From NCBI RefSeq assembly GCF_021531715.1, contig NZ_JAFBIT010000001.1, positions 496,001 through 560,000 of the forward strand: a stretch of 64,000 bases of DNA. The letters run 5' to 3'. Numbering within the stretch: position 1 is the first letter of the stretch; each line of letters begins with the position of its first letter. This DNA is from Anaeromassilibacillus senegalensis. Lineage in GTDB: Bacteria; Bacillota; Clostridia; Oscillospirales; Acutalibacteraceae. Below, in pieces: positions 24,998-35,612 of this stretch. The notes beneath the pieces are model-generated. The model did not search any database. It worked only from the letters and a program-made list of their open reading frames with translations, and had not been told where the DNA came from. The position numbers and the translations under genes were made by a program.

Positions 24998-26446
24998 ATG
25001 GCTATGAATCCCCTTAAAATAACGGATACCATCCTGCGTGACGCGCACCAGTCTCAGGCTGCGACGCGCATGCGCATCGAGGACATGCTGCCCGCGTGCG
25101 AGATGCTCGACAACATGGGCTATTGGTCCCTCGAGTGCTGGGGCGGCGCGACGTTCGACGTCTGCATGCGCTTCCTCAACGAGGATCCGTGGGAGCGTCT
25201 GAGAACGCTCAAGAAAGCAATGCCGAAGACGCCGCTGCAGATGCTTCTGCGCGGCCAGAACCTCCTCGGTTACAAGCATTATGCCGATGACGTCGTCGCG
25301 GCGTTCTGCAAAAAGTCCATTGAAAACGGCATCGACGTCGTCCGTATTTTCGACGCGCTGAACGATCCCCGCAACATGGAAGCGGCGATGAAGTACGTCA
25401 AGGAGTACGGCGGCAAGGTCGAGGCTGCGATCAGCTACACCAAGAGCCCGGTGCACAGCGAGGACTACTTCGTAAAGCTCGCAATGCAGCTCGAAAAGAT
25501 GGGCGCGGATACGATCTGCATCAAGGACATGGCAAACCTGCTCCTGCCGTACGACGCGTATTCGCTCGTCAAGAAGCTCAAGGCGAATGTCGGCGTGCCG
25601 ATCCATCTGCACACCCACAACACGACCGGTACGGGCGATATGACGAACCTCATGGCGGCACAGGCAGGCGTCGATATCGTCGACTGCGCGCTGTCCCCGC
25701 TCGCAAACGGCACGGCACAGCCGGCGACCGAGGCGCTCGTCGCTACGCTGAAGGGTACGAGCCGCGATACGGGCCTCGACCTCGAGAAGCTCAGCGAGAT
25801 CGCCGCACACTTCCGCAAGGTTGCCGATAAGCTTGAGATCAACCCGAAGGTTCTCAAGGTCGATACCAACACGCTGCTGTATCAGGTTCCGGGCGGTATG
25901 CTTTCCAACCTGATCTCCCAGCTCAAGCAGGCGAACGCCGAGGACAAGTATTACGACGTGCTCGCGGAAGTTCCGCGTGTCCGCGAGGACTTCGGCTATC
26001 CGCCGCTCGTTACCCCGACAAGCCAGATCGTTGGCACGCAGGCCGTTATGAACGTCCTCGTCGGCGAGCGCTACAAGATGGTCACCAAGGAGAGCAAGGG
26101 TATGCTCCGCGGCGAGTATGGCCAGCTCCCGGGCCCGGTTAACGAAGAAGTCCGCAAGAAGTGCATCGGCGACGCAGAGGTTATCACCTGCCGTCCGGCT
26201 GATCTTCTTGAGCCTGAGCTCGATAAGTACAGAGCGGAGCTCGGCGACCGTGCCAAGAGCGAGGAGGATGTCCTCTCCTACGCGCTGTTCCCGGCTGTCG
26301 CCACGAAGTTCTTCGACTGGCGCGAGAACCCGCACAAGGATGAGCCCGCTCCGGCCGCAGCGCCCGCTGCAGCTCCGGCTGCCGCACCGGCGGATAACGG
26401 CCCGAGAACGCTTTATGTTGAGGATCTCACAAACGGCAACTTCTGA
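24998..26446 (+). CDS. oadA: Carboxyltransferase alpha subunit (oxaloacetate decarboxylase / pyruvate carboxylase subunit B type)
   Basis: A 482-residue protein. The HMGL-like TIM barrel (about 1-270) starts ITDTILRDAHQSQAATRMR and carries the metal site DMANLLLP... and HLHTHNTTG; the conserved PYC/OADA domain follows (about 280-440). The C-terminus is an Ala-Pro stretch ending TLYVEDLTNGNF, with no biotinyl domain; the biotin carrier is the separate gene at 23377. Oxaloacetate to pyruvate with Na+ pumping is the most likely reaction, but another carboxylate cannot be excluded from sequence alone. Confidence 0.93.
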   Translation: MAMNPLKITDTILRDAHQSQAATRMRIEDMLPACEMLDNMGYWSLECWGGATFDVCMRFLNEDPWERLRTLKKAMPKTPLQMLLRGQNLLGYKHYADDVVAAFCKKSIENGIDVVRIFDALNDPRNMEAAMKYVKEYGGKVEAAISYTKSPVHSEDYFVKLAMQLEKMGADTICIKDMANLLLPYDAYSLVKKLKANVGVPIHLHTHNTTGTGDMTNLMAAQAGVDIVDCALSPLANGTAQPATEALVATLKGTSRDTGLDLEKLSEIAAHFRKVADKLEINPKVLKVDTNTLLYQVPGGMLSNLISQLKQANAEDKYYDVLAEVPRVREDFGYPPLVTPTSQIVGTQAVMNVLVGERYKMVTKESKGMLRGEYGQLPGPVNEEVRKKCIGDAEVITCRPADLLEPELDKYRAELGDRAKSEEDVLSYALFPAVATKFFDWRENPHKDEPAPAAAPAAAPAAAPADNGPRTLYVEDLTNGNF

Positions 26447-26470
26447 TTGCCGCAGCTCAAATAATCATCA

Positions 26471-26512
26471 CCCCGCTGATTGTTTCACGGAACGGTCGGC
26501 GGGGCGTTTTTT
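26471..26512 (+). terminator. Terminator of the decarboxylase operon
   Basis: CCCCGCTGA (26471-26479) pairs with TCGGCGGGG (26496-26504), followed by TTTTTT at 26507-26512. Confidence 0.85.
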
Positions 26513-26532
26513 GCGAAAAAATCGATTCACTA

Positions 26533-26561
26533 TTTACAAACTTCTGGTTAAATGGTACAAT
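26533..26561 (+). promoter_or_regulatory. Promoter of the GH29 gene
   Basis: TTTACA (26533-26538), 17-base spacer, TACAAT (26556-26561), with TGG as an extended -10. The -35 region shares nine bases (TTTACAAAC) with the candidate promoter at 55297. Confidence 0.75.
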
Positions 26562-26606
26562 TTCCATAACAGCATGACGGTTTAGAAAAGAAAGGAAGAA
26601 AACGAT

Positions 26607-27911
26607 ATGTATAAATTTGACCGTGCAAAATACGACGAGCGCATGAAATGGTTCCGTCACGACCGCTTCGGCATGTTCATTCATTGGGGCCTTTACGCGA
26701 TTCCGGCGCGCGGCGAATGGGTACGCTCCACGGAGGAGATCCCCGAGGAAGAGTACATCCCGTTCTTCAACGAGTTCAATCCTGTTGATTTCGATGCAAA
26801 GGAATGGGCGCGCCTCGCAAAGAAGGCGGGCATGAAGTATGCTGTCCTGACCGCAAAACACCACGATGGCTTCTGCCTGTTCGATTCCAAGCTTACCGAT
26901 TGGAAATCCACAAACACGCCGTTCGGGCGCGACATCGTCCGCGAATTCCTCGACGCATTCCGCGCGGAGGGCATCCGCGTCGGCCTGTACTATTCGCTGC
27001 TCGACTGGCACCACCCGGATTATCCGGCGTACGGCGACCGCCAGCATCCGATGCGCAACAACCCCGCATACAAGGATAAGCCTTATAACTTCGACAACTA
27101 CCTCGACTACATGCACGGCCAGATCCGCGAGCTCTGCACAAACTACGGCAAGCTCGATATGATGTGGTTCGATTTCTCCTACGACAACCTCACCGGCGAA
27201 GCATGGCGCGGCAGCGAGCTTGTGCGCATGGTGCGTTCGCTCCAGCCGGACATCATCCTCGACAACCGCCTCGAGGTCAGCGGCAGCGGCTTCGGCTCCA
27301 TCGCGACGGATGAACCGCTCGAGTACAGCGGCGATTATGTCAGCCCGGAGCAGATCATCCCGCAGACCGGTTTCAAGGACAGCCAGGGCCGTGACATCTG
27401 CTGGGAGGCCTGCATCACGATGAACGACAACTGGGGCTACTGCGCGAAGGATAAGAATTTCAAGCCCGCCGAAATGATCATCAAGAAGCTTGTCGAATGC
27501 GTCAGCAAGAACGGCAACATGCTGCTGAATGTCGGCCCGGACGCGAAGGGCAATATCCCGGATGAGTCCGTTGAGATTCTCGAGAAGATCGGTGCCTGGA
27601 TGAAGAAAAATTCCGAGTCCATTTACGGCTGCGGCGGCTGCGATCTGCCGAAGCCCGAGAACGGCCGCATCACGCGAAACGGCAAAACACTGTATTATCA
27701 CATCATGGAGAACTCCATCGGCGGCATTCCGCTGCAGGGCATCTCGCGCGATCAGGTGGAATCCATCCGTCTCGTGTGCGACGGCACGGAGATCAAGCCG
27801 CTCGAAAACTGGATCGTGGAAAACTACCCGGACGTCGTCTTCGTCGAAGCGTCCAAAACGGTTCATCTGCCGGACAGCATCGACACGGTCATTGCCGTCC
27901 GCACAAAATAA
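26607..27911 (+). CDS. Glycoside hydrolase family 29 (alpha-L-fucosidase type)
   Basis: A 434-residue cytoplasmic enzyme without signal peptide. The GH29 barrel begins MKWFRHDRFGMFIHWGLYA, continues with YAVLTAKHHDGFCLFDSKLT (substrate-binding His pair) and carries the nucleophile Asp189 in KLDMMWFDFSYD. A short C-terminal beta domain follows. GH29 enzymes remove terminal alpha-fucose with retention; the exact linkage is not predictable. It likely acts on imported fuco-oligosaccharides. The ATG has AAAGGAAG upstream. The hydrolase gene follows after 34 bases. Confidence 0.93.
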   Translation: MYKFDRAKYDERMKWFRHDRFGMFIHWGLYAIPARGEWVRSTEEIPEEEYIPFFNEFNPVDFDAKEWARLAKKAGMKYAVLTAKHHDGFCLFDSKLTDWKSTNTPFGRDIVREFLDAFRAEGIRVGLYYSLLDWHHPDYPAYGDRQHPMRNNPAYKDKPYNFDNYLDYMHGQIRELCTNYGKLDMMWFDFSYDNLTGEAWRGSELVRMVRSLQPDIILDNRLEVSGSGFGSIATDEPLEYSGDYVSPEQIIPQTGFKDSQGRDICWEACITMNDNWGYCAKDKNFKPAEMIIKKLVECVSKNGNMLLNVGPDAKGNIPDESVEILEKIGAWMKKNSESIYGCGGCDLPKPENGRITRNGKTLYYHIMENSIGGIPLQGISRDQVESIRLVCDGTEIKPLENWIVENYPDVVFVEASKTVHLPDSIDTVIAVRTK

Positions 27912-27945
27912 AATTTGATCGATGTAAAGGAGCGTGTGTTTCAGT

Positions 27946-28848
27946 ATGGGAAAGAAGATGTTTGCAGCGTCTGTGCTTGCAATCGGCGGCTTGACGGCGT
28001 TTTCCAACGCCATGCTGAATATCGCGTTGCGCCGCAAAAAGACCCCGCCGCAGGAGTCGTCGTCTGATCCGAAGACGCGCGCGCTCGATGCGTGGTTTGA
28101 GCAGCGCGCCGTGCGCGTCACGCACCGCAACCGCGACAATATGCGGCTGACGGGTTGGTTCGTGCTGCATCCGGGCAGCCATCGGTATGCAGTGATCTGC
28201 CACGGCTATACGAACTGCGGGCGCAACATGCGTCACCGCGGCAAGCCGTTTTATGACATGGGCTTTAACCTCCTGATGCCGGACGCTCGCGCGCACGGCG
28301 GCAGCGACGGCAAAATGATCGGCATGGGCTGGCCGGAGCGCCGCGATATGGTCGAGTGGATCTATGATATTCTGAAGCGCGATCCCGACGCTAAGATTCT
28401 GCTGTACGGCGAATCCATGGGTGCTGCCACGGTCATGATGACGGCGGGCGAGGTGCTGCCCGAGCAGGTCAAGCTTGCCATCGAGGACTGCGGCTTTACT
28501 TCGGTCTGGGATCAGATGAAGTCGGCCATTCCGTATCTCTACCATATCCCGCCGTATCCGATGCTTCCCGTCGCTTCGTGTCTTTCAAAGCTTCGCGCCG
28601 GGTATACGTTCCGGGAGGCGAGCGCCATCAGGCAGGTGCGCCGGTGCAAAATCCCCATGCTCTTCATCCACGGCGAAGCGGATGATTTTGTGCCGTATCC
28701 GATGGTGCACCGCCTGTATGAAGCGGCGACGTGCGAGAAGCAGATGCTCACGGTTCCAAAGGCCGGACACTGTCTCTCGGCGGAGACGGCGCCGGACGTG
28801 TACTGGAATACTGTCCGTAGCTTTGTGGAGCGGTATATCGATCGCTGA
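27946..28848 (+). CDS. Alpha/beta hydrolase with N-terminal membrane or signal segment
   Basis: A 300-residue serine hydrolase. A hydrophobic N-terminus (MGKKMFAASVLAIGGLTAF) is followed by the alpha/beta core: oxyanion HGYTNCGRNMR, DARAHGGSDG, nucleophile elbow YGESMGAATVM, acid GEADDFVP, and catalytic His in KAGHCLS. It resembles the BAAT/YqkD-like dienelactone hydrolase group common in Clostridia; the natural substrate is unknown. ATG 27946 is chosen; AAAGGAG lies 13 bases upstream. Possibly co-transcribed with the fucosidase, as an esterase acting on glycans, but this is speculation. Confidence 0.88.
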   Translation: MGKKMFAASVLAIGGLTAFSNAMLNIALRRKKTPPQESSSDPKTRALDAWFEQRAVRVTHRNRDNMRLTGWFVLHPGSHRYAVICHGYTNCGRNMRHRGKPFYDMGFNLLMPDARAHGGSDGKMIGMGWPERRDMVEWIYDILKRDPDAKILLYGESMGAATVMMTAGEVLPEQVKLAIEDCGFTSVWDQMKSAIPYLYHIPPYPMLPVASCLSKLRAGYTFREASAIRQVRRCKIPMLFIHGEADDFVPYPMVHRLYEAATCEKQMLTVPKAGHCLSAETAPDVYWNTVRSFVERYIDR

Positions 28849-28874
28849 GTTTTCCGAAGAAATGGGGTGTGCGT

Positions 28875-29594
28875 ATGGCGTCTGTTCGGAAACGTGCGCC
28901 GGAAGCGGAGGCTTTCCTGAAACTGAATACGGCGGCAAATCCCTCGGAAACGGAAGTACTTGCGTTTGCCCTGCGGCTGATCAATCCGCGTATTGATGCG
29001 GTGAAGGTCTCGGCGGCGCTGCTCGACCGCTTCGGCCGTCTTGCGGACGTTTTCGATTCGCCCGCCGAAGTTCTGACCGGCACACCTGGCGTGGATCACC
29101 GTACGGCGAGCGCGCTTTCGGCCTATCCCGATCTTTTCCGCGCGTATATGGAGTCGAAAAGCCTGACGCGCGAGCGGATTGTGGATACCCAGTCGGCGTT
29201 CAACGCGGTACACCACAAGTTTTTTGGCCGCAAAACGGAGATCGTCGTGCTGCTGATTCTCGACAGCAAGGGTTTTCTCAAGTATATGGGTGTCGTCAAC
29301 GAGGGTTCGGTGCACGGCGTGCCGATTTATATCCGTGAGATTGTGCGGCTTTGCCTCTTGTACGGCGCGGACGCCGTGTATCTCGCACACAATCACCCGA
29401 GCGGCAACTGCGCGCCGTCCAGACAGGACATCACGGCGACAAAGGAAATCGAGATTGCGCTGTCGAGCATCGATGTCATCCTGTCCGATCATTTCATTTT
29501 CACGGATGAGGATTTTGTCTCGATGCGTGCAGCGGGTACACTGCAGAAGCTGCGCCAGGACATCGCGCAATTCAAGCGTCAGATTATCAAATAA
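28875..29594 (+). CDS. radC: RadC family JAB-domain protein
   Basis: A 239-residue protein with a degenerate N-terminal helix-hairpin-helix part (about 20-90) and a C-terminal JAB1/MPN-like metalloprotease fold. The JAMM-type motif is visible as AHNHPSGNCAPSRQDI, with a supporting Glu in VVNEG. RadC proteins have no proven repair function despite the name. The gene lies directly upstream of uvrB-uvrA. ATG 28875 is preferred over GTG 28869. Confidence 0.93.
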   Translation: MASVRKRAPEAEAFLKLNTAANPSETEVLAFALRLINPRIDAVKVSAALLDRFGRLADVFDSPAEVLTGTPGVDHRTASALSAYPDLFRAYMESKSLTRERIVDTQSAFNAVHHKFFGRKTEIVVLLILDSKGFLKYMGVVNEGSVHGVPIYIREIVRLCLLYGADAVYLAHNHPSGNCAPSRQDITATKEIEIALSSIDVILSDHFIFTDEDFVSMRAAGTLQKLRQDIAQFKRQIIK

Positions 29595-29605
29595 AAGACA
29601 GAACA

Positions 29606-29642
29606 GCGGCGCGGAGCCTTCACAAATCCGCGCCGCATTTTT
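29606..29642 (+). terminator. Terminator after radC
   Basis: GCGGCGCGGA (29606-29615) pairs with TCCGCGCCGC (29627-29636), followed by ATTTTTC. Confidence 0.9.
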
Positions 29643-29667
29643 CTGCAAACAATCGTTCATTTTCCTC

Positions 29668-29696
29668 TGTACATTTTAAAATCTTTCTGGTATAAT
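29668..29696 (+). promoter_or_regulatory. Promoter of uvrB-uvrA
   Basis: TGTACA (29668-29673), 17-base spacer, perfect TATAAT (29691-29696) with extended TGG. I found no clear LexA box around it. Confidence 0.75.
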
Positions 29697-29747
29697 AGGC
29701 TTCAGACGTACAATTGTTTGCTTGTGAATGGAAAAAGGAGTATGTGT

Positions 29748-31706
29748 ATGCCGGATTTCAAACTGGTCTCAAAATACAAGCCGACCGGCGATCAGCCGCA
29801 GGCGATTCGCGATCTGGTCGAATCCATCCGGGCGGGGCATAAGGAGCAGACGCTGCTCGGCGTAACGGGCAGCGGCAAAACCTTCACGATGGCGAATGTC
29901 ATCGAGCAGCTCAACCGCCCGACGCTCGTGCTTGCGCACAACAAGACGCTCGCGGCGCAGCTCTGTTCGGAGTTCCGCGAGTTTTTCCCGGAGAACGCGG
30001 TGGAGTATTTTGTGTCCTACTACGATTATTATCAGCCGGAGGCGTATATTGCGCAGACAGATACCTATATTGAAAAGGACAGCGCAATCAACGAGGAGAT
30101 CGACAAGCTGCGCCACAGCGCAACGAGTGCGCTTTCCGAGCGGCGCGATGTCATCATCGTGGCGTCCGTTTCGTGCATTTACAGCCTCGGCGATCCGATC
30201 GATTACCGCACGATGGTGATTTCCCTGCGCCCGGGCATGGAGAAGAGCCGGGACGAGCTGCTGAAAAAGCTCGTCGAGATTCAGTATGAGCGCAACGACA
30301 TCAACTTTACGCGCAACAAGTTCCGCGTGCGCGGCGACGTTGTGGAGATCTTCCCCGCAGAATCGAGCGAAAAGGCGATCCGCGTCGAGTTCTTCGGCGA
30401 CGAGATCGAGCGCATCAGCGAGGTGGTTCCGCTGACTGGCGAGATTGTCTCCGATTTAAAGCACGTCGCGATTTATCCGGCCTCGCACTACATCGTCCCG
30501 AAGGAGAAGATGCAGCGCGCGCTGAAAGAGATCGAAGAGGAGATGGAGGATCGCGTTAAATTCTTCAAGGAAAACGGCAAGCTGCTCGAAGCCCAGCGCA
30601 TTGAACAGCGCACACGCTACGACATCGAGATGCTCGGTGAGATCGGCATGTGCAAGGGCATCGAGAACTATTCGCGCATCATGTCGGGCCGCGCGCCCGG
30701 CAGCGAGCCGTGTACGCTTCTGAATTACTTCCCGGAGGATTTCCTTCTGTTTGTTGACGAGTCCCATGTCACGCTGCCGCAGGTGCGCTCGATGTATGCG
30801 GGCGACCGCGCGCGCAAGGAGAGCCTCATCGATTACGGCTTCCGCCTGCCCTCGGCATACGACAACCGCCCGCTGAACTTCGACGAGTTTTACAAGCACG
30901 TCAATCAGGCAGTGTTCGTGAGCGCTACACCGGGCGACCTCGAGCTGGAGAAATCGGCGGCGGTCGTCGAGCAGGTCATCCGCCCGACCGGCCTGCTCGA
31001 TCCGAAAATCACCGTGAAGCCGACGGACGGGCAGATTGACGATCTGATCTCCGAGATCAACGAGCGGACGGCGAGAAAGGAGCGCGTGCTCGTCACGACG
31101 CTGACGAAGAAAATGGCGGAGGACCTCACGAGCTTTCTCGAAAACTACGGCATCCGCGTGCGGTATATGCACCACGACATCGATACGGTGGAGCGCATGG
31201 AGATCATCCGCGACCTGCGCCTCGGTGAGTTCGATGTGCTCATCGGCATCAACCTCCTGCGCGAGGGCCTCGATATACCGGAGGTCTCGCTCGTCGCGAT
31301 TCTCGACGCGGACAAGGAGGGCTTCCTGCGCAGCGGACGCAGTCTGATTCAGACGATCGGCCGCGCCGCGAGAAACGCGCACGGCGAGGTCATCATGTAC
31401 GGCGATTCCGTGACGCCCTCGATGGAGTACGCCATCCGTGAGACAGAGCGCCGCCGTTCCATTCAGGAAAAATATAACGAAGCGCACGGCATCGTGCCGC
31501 AGACGATCACGAAAAAGGTTTCGGAGATTCTGGAAATCTCCACAAAGAACGACGACGGCAAGTCTAAGAAAAAACGCAAGTACACGGCGGCTGAAAAGCG
31601 CGTCTTAATTGAAAAGTTGACAAAGGAAATGAAGGCTGCGGCAAAGCTGCTCGAATTCGAGCACGCGGCGTATCTGCGCGACCGCATTAAGGAACTCGAA
31701 AAATAG
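29748..31706 (+). CDS. uvrB: Excinuclease ABC subunit B
   Basis: A 652-residue DNA-damage verification helicase of nucleotide-excision repair. Walker [13 protein letters not shown] (about 37-48), the beta-hairpin region [20 protein letters not shown] (Walker B), helicase motifs including ATPGDLE and QTIGRAARN, and a C-terminal UVR motif ending near [11 protein letters not shown] are all present. ATG 29748 has AAGGAG seven bases upstream; ATG 29742 is too close to it. Followed by uvrA after 18 bases. Confidence 0.98.
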   Translation: MPDFKLVSKYKPTGDQPQAIRDLVESIRAGHKEQTLLGVTGSGKTFTMANVIEQLNRPTLVLAHNKTLAAQLCSEFREFFPENAVEYFVSYYDYYQPEAYIAQTDTYIEKDSAINEEIDKLRHSATSALSERRDVIIVASVSCIYSLGDPIDYRTMVISLRPGMEKSRDELLKKLVEIQYERNDINFTRNKFRVRGDVVEIFPAESSEKAIRVEFFGDEIERISEVVPLTGEIVSDLKHVAIYPASHYIVPKEKMQRALKEIEEEMEDRVKFFKENGKLLEAQRIEQRTRYDIEMLGEIGMCKGIENYSRIMSGRAPGSEPCTLLNYFPEDFLLFVDESHVTLPQVRSMYAGDRARKESLIDYGFRLPSAYDNRPLNFDEFYKHVNQAVFVSATPGDLELEKSAAVVEQVIRPTGLLDPKITVKPTDGQIDDLISEINERTARKERVLVTTLTKKMAEDLTSFLENYGIRVRYMHHDIDTVERMEIIRDLRLGEFDVLIGINLLREGLDIPEVSLVAILDADKEGFLRSGRSLIQTIGRAARNAHGEVIMYGDSVTPSMEYAIRETERRRSIQEKYNEAHGIVPQTITKKVSEILEISTKNDDGKSKKKRKYTAAEKRVLIEKLTKEMKAAAKLLEFEHAAYLRDRIKELEK

Positions 31707-31724
31707 GAACAGGAGCCTGAAATT

Positions 31725-34571
31725 ATGCAATCCAAAAATATTGTTGTGACCGGCGCGCGCGAGCACAACCTGAAAAATATCGACGTCGAGCTGCCGCGCG
31801 ATAAGCTCGTCGTGCTCACGGGCCTGTCCGGCTCGGGCAAATCGTCGCTAGCGTTCGATACGATCTACGCGGAGGGGCAGCGGCGCTATGTCGAATCGCT
31901 CTCGAGCTACGCTCGCATGTTCCTCGGTCAGATGGAAAAGCCGGATGTCGACAACATCGAGGGCCTGTCCCCGGCGATTTCGATTGACCAGAAAACGACC
32001 TCGAAGAACCCGCGCTCCACGGTGGGCACGGTTACGGAGATCTACGATTACCTGCGTCTGATGTATGCGCGCATCGGCGTGCCGCACTGTCCGGTCTGCG
32101 GCCGCGAGATCCGCCAGCAGACGGTCGACCAGATCGTCGATCAGGTGCTCGCGTTGCCGGAGCGCACAAAGATCCAGGTGCTCGCACCTGTCGTTCGCGG
32201 GCGCAAGGGCGAGCATCAGAAGGAGTTTGAAGCGGCGCGCAAGGGCGGCTTTGTCCGTGTCCGCGCAGACGGCCTGATCTATGACCTTTCCGAAAGCATC
32301 AAGCTCGAGAAGAATAAAAAGCACAATATCGAGATCGTTGTCGACCGTCTGGTTATCAAGCCGGACATCCGCTCGCGCCTCGCCGATTCCATTGAGACAG
32401 CGACCGCGCTTTCGGGCGGTATCGTGATCGTGAATGTCATCGACGGCGAGGACATTCTGTTTTCGCAGAATTACGCCTGCCCGGAGCATGGCGTCAGCAT
32501 TGAGGAGCTTTCACCGCGCATGTTTTCGTTCAATAACCCCGCCGGCGCGTGCCCGAAGTGTACGGGCCTTGGCGTGTTCATGCGCATCGATCCCGCGCTG
32601 ATCATTCCCGACGACCGCGTGTCCATCCGCAAGGGCGGTCTGAAGGGCGGCGGCTGGGCGATGGAAGGCAGCACGATCGCCGCCATGTATATGAACGCGC
32701 TCGCCGAGCACTATCATTTCTCGCTGGATGTGCCGATCCGCGAGCTTTCTCCGGAAATCGTCGATATTCTGCTCTACGGCACAAAGGGAGAGAAGATCAC
32801 GGTACACCGCAAGAGCGAGTACGGCAGCGGCACGTACCAGACGGAGTTTGAAGGCATCATCAACAACCTCGAGCGCCGCTTCCGCGACACGTCCTCCTCG
32901 TGGATCAAGGAGGAAATCGAGTCGTATATGAGCGCCGTGCCGTGCGACGCCTGTCGCGGCCGCCGCCTTTCGCCGGAAAGCCTTTCCGTCACGGTGGGCG
33001 GAAAGAACATCAGCGAGCTGTGCGATATGTCCGTCGTGGATGCACTCGATTTCATCGATAAGCTGGAGCTTTCTCCGCGCGACCAGATGATTGCCGAAGC
33101 GATTTTGAAGGAGATCCGCTCACGGCTCGGTTTCCTGCGCAACGTCGGTCTCGATTACCTCACACTGTCCCGCTCGGCAAGCACACTCTCGGGCGGCGAG
33201 AGCCAGCGTATCCGTCTCGCGACGAACATCGGCTCGTCTTTGATGGGCGTGCTGTATATTCTCGATGAGCCGAGTATCGGCCTGCACCAGCGTGACAACC
33301 ACAAGCTGCTCGCCACGCTCAAGCGCCTGCGCGATCTCGGCAACACCGTGATCGTTGTCGAGCACGACGAGGATACGATGCTCGCAGCCGACCATATTGT
33401 GGACATCGGCCCCGGCGCCGGTATCCACGGCGGCAATGTGATTTACAGCGGCGATGTCGGCGGTATTTTAAAGTGCAGGGAATCCATCACAGGCCAGTAT
33501 CTCAGCGGCGCGCGGAGCATCCCTGTGCCGCAGCAGCGCCGCTCCGGAAACGGCAAAAAGATCACCATTGTCGGCGCAAAGCAGAACAACCTGAAAGATG
33601 TGACGGTGGATATCCCGCTCGGCAAATTCGTCTGCATCACCGGCGTGTCCGGCTCGGGAAAATCCTCGCTGATCAACGAGGTGCTGTATAAGAAGCTTGC
33701 GGGCGAGCTGAACGGCGCGCGCACGGTGCCGGGCGCGCATAAGGAAATCCGCGGGCTGGAGCACCTCGACAAGGTGATTCAGATCAACCAGTCGCCGATC
33801 GGCCGCACGCCGCGCTCGAATCCGGCGACATACACCGGCGTGTTCACCGACATCCGCGAGCTGTATGCCAGCACACCGGAGGCCAAGATGCACGGCTTCA
33901 CCTCGGGGCGCTTCTCGTTCAACATCAAGGGCGGACGCTGCGAGGCGTGTCAGGGCGACGGCATCATCAAGATCGAAATGCACTTTCTGCCGGATGTGTA
34001 CGTCGCGTGCGACGTCTGCAAAGGCAAGCGCTACAACCGTGAGACGCTCGAGGTCAAATACAAGGGCAAGAGCATTTACGACGTACTCGAAATGACCGTC
34101 GAAGAAGGATTGGAGTTCTTCAAGGATCTGCCTAGGATCGAGCGCAAGCTGCGCACGCTGTACGACGTCGGCCTCGGCTACATCAAAATCGGGCAGCCGG
34201 CTACAACGCTTTCGGGCGGCGAGGCGCAGCGCGTGAAGCTCGCGACGGAGCTCAGCCGCCGTCCGACCGGCAAGACGATTTATATTCTCGACGAACCGAC
34301 GACCGGTCTGCACATCGCGGACGTCCATCGTCTGATCGAGGTGCTGCAGAAGCTCGTCGACAACGGCAATACCGTGATCGTGATCGAGCACAATCTCGAC
34401 CTCATCAAGACGGCGGATCACATCATCGATCTCGGCCCCGAGGGCGGCGACAAGGGCGGCACCGTCATCGCCGAGGGCACACCGGAGCAGGTGGCGGAAA
34501 TCCCCGGCTCCTATACAGGCGAATATATTCGAATGACGCTGGAGCGCGACAGAAAGCGTATTTCCGGCTGA
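31725..34571 (+). CDS. uvrA: Excinuclease ABC subunit A
   Basis: A 948-residue damage-recognition ATPase. Two ABC modules are visible: Walker [15 protein letters not shown] near the N-terminus and [13 protein letters not shown] near 640, with signature motifs [13 protein letters not shown] and [13 protein letters not shown]. Zinc-binding CxxC clusters include CPVCGREI and [18 protein letters not shown]. Full length for the family. It forms the UvrA2-UvrB2 damage sensor with the product of the preceding gene. Confidence 0.98.
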   Translation: MQSKNIVVTGAREHNLKNIDVELPRDKLVVLTGLSGSGKSSLAFDTIYAEGQRRYVESLSSYARMFLGQMEKPDVDNIEGLSPAISIDQKTTSKNPRSTVGTVTEIYDYLRLMYARIGVPHCPVCGREIRQQTVDQIVDQVLALPERTKIQVLAPVVRGRKGEHQKEFEAARKGGFVRVRADGLIYDLSESIKLEKNKKHNIEIVVDRLVIKPDIRSRLADSIETATALSGGIVIVNVIDGEDILFSQNYACPEHGVSIEELSPRMFSFNNPAGACPKCTGLGVFMRIDPALIIPDDRVSIRKGGLKGGGWAMEGSTIAAMYMNALAEHYHFSLDVPIRELSPEIVDILLYGTKGEKITVHRKSEYGSGTYQTEFEGIINNLERRFRDTSSSWIKEEIESYMSAVPCDACRGRRLSPESLSVTVGGKNISELCDMSVVDALDFIDKLELSPRDQMIAEAILKEIRSRLGFLRNVGLDYLTLSRSASTLSGGESQRIRLATNIGSSLMGVLYILDEPSIGLHQRDNHKLLATLKRLRDLGNTVIVVEHDEDTMLAADHIVDIGPGAGIHGGNVIYSGDVGGILKCRESITGQYLSGARSIPVPQQRRSGNGKKITIVGAKQNNLKDVTVDIPLGKFVCITGVSGSGKSSLINEVLYKKLAGELNGARTVPGAHKEIRGLEHLDKVIQINQSPIGRTPRSNPATYTGVFTDIRELYASTPEAKMHGFTSGRFSFNIKGGRCEACQGDGIIKIEMHFLPDVYVACDVCKGKRYNRETLEVKYKGKSIYDVLEMTVEEGLEFFKDLPRIERKLRTLYDVGLGYIKIGQPATTLSGGEAQRVKLATELSRRPTGKTIYILDEPTTGLHIADVHRLIEVLQKLVDNGNTVIVIEHNLDLIKTADHIIDLGPEGGDKGGTVIAEGTPEQVAEIPGSYTGEYIRMTLERDRKRISG

Positions 34572-34576
34572 AATTG

Positions 34577-34610
34577 GGCGCGTTTCCCCACGATACAGGG
34601 GAGACGCGCC
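34577..34610 (+). terminator. Terminator of uvrBA
   Basis: A 13-base arm (34577-34589) pairs with 34598-34610 with one mismatch, followed by TATTCTTT. Confidence 0.8.
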
Positions 34611-34685
34611 TATTCTTTACAAATTGTTCAACACATTTTTGAGGGAATCGAGTAGAATAAGAACCGGAAAGGGGCTGGGTGCACG

Positions 34686-35612
34686 ATGTTTGGTTATGTG
34701 CGTCCGTTCAAGGGCGAGCTGCTCGTCAAAGAATACGACGCATACAAGGGCGTGTATTGTCAGCTCTGCCGCGCGATCGGCGACCATTACGGCGCATTGG
34801 CGCGTTTGGCGCTCAGCTATGATTGCACATTTTATGCGTTGCTGGCGCTGAATCAGAAAAACGCATCGGTCAGGGCCGAAAAGAAGCGGTGTACCTGCAA
34901 TCTGATGAAAAAATGCACGTATGTCTGCCCGGCGAATGGAGACGGTTACAGCGAAGCGTGTTTTCACAAGGCGGCGGCGCTCTGTGTGATTATGACCGTG
35001 CATAAGCTGCGGGACAATATCGAGGACGAAAGCTTTTTCAAGGGGCTTGCCGCGCGGCTGCTGTGCGGGCTGAGCGGACGTGCGATGAAGAAGGCATCTG
35101 CCGATTACCCGTTTATGGCTGAAGCGGTGCAGCGCATGATGGACGCGCAGCATGCGGCGGAGCACGCCGAACGCGTTTCCATCGACGCGTGCAGCGCGCC
35201 GACGGCGGAGCTTCTGGAGACGCTCTGTCAGGAGCTCGGCGAAACGGAAGCCGACAAGGCGGTTTTGGGACAGCTCGGGTACTTCCTCGGCCGCTGGGTC
35301 TATATTATGGACGCCGCAGACGACCTTCCGGAGGATCTCCGGAAAAAGAATTTCAATCCGTTTGTTGAAAAGCTCGGACTCTCCGCGTATCTCGGCGGAG
35401 ATCTGCCGCAGGAGCAGCGCGACGCGGCGGACCGCGAATGCAACGCGGTGCTGAACGGCTCGCTTGCAAGGATGCGTCCCGCGGTAAATCTTCTGCCGGA
35501 GGGCGAATTCACGGGCATTATAGAGAATATTCTGAATCTTGGACTTCCCGAAATGCAACGGGAAATTCTGTTTTTACACATAAAGGAGAAAAAGCATGGC
35601 AGATCCGTATAA
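34686..35612 (+). CDS. DUF5685 family protein
   Basis: A 308-residue soluble, mostly helical protein. The N-terminus, MFGYVRPFKGELLVKEYDAY then YKGVYCQLCRAIG, and a cluster of cysteines (CTCNLMKKCTYVCPAN) suggest a metal or thiol site. The WVYIMDAADDLPEDLRKKNF segment resembles prenyl-synthase-like Asp-rich helices. This fits the clostridial DUF5685 family, which has no assigned function. The gene overlaps the following J-domain gene by 17 bases, so the two are translationally coupled. Confidence 0.87.
   Translation: MFGYVRPFKGELLVKEYDAYKGVYCQLCRAIGDHYGALARLALSYDCTFYALLALNQKNASVRAEKKRCTCNLMKKCTYVCPANGDGYSEACFHKAAALCVIMTVHKLRDNIEDESFFKGLAARLLCGLSGRAMKKASADYPFMAEAVQRMMDAQHAAEHAERVSIDACSAPTAELLETLCQELGETEADKAVLGQLGYFLGRWVYIMDAADDLPEDLRKKNFNPFVEKLGLSAYLGGDLPQEQRDAADRECNAVLNGSLARMRPAVNLLPEGEFTGIIENILNLGLPEMQREILFLHIKEKKHGRSV

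Noticed and set aside
29650-29747. LexA/SOS box upstream of uvrB
   Set aside because: No sequence close to the Gram-positive consensus (GAAC-N4-GTTC) was found near the promoter.
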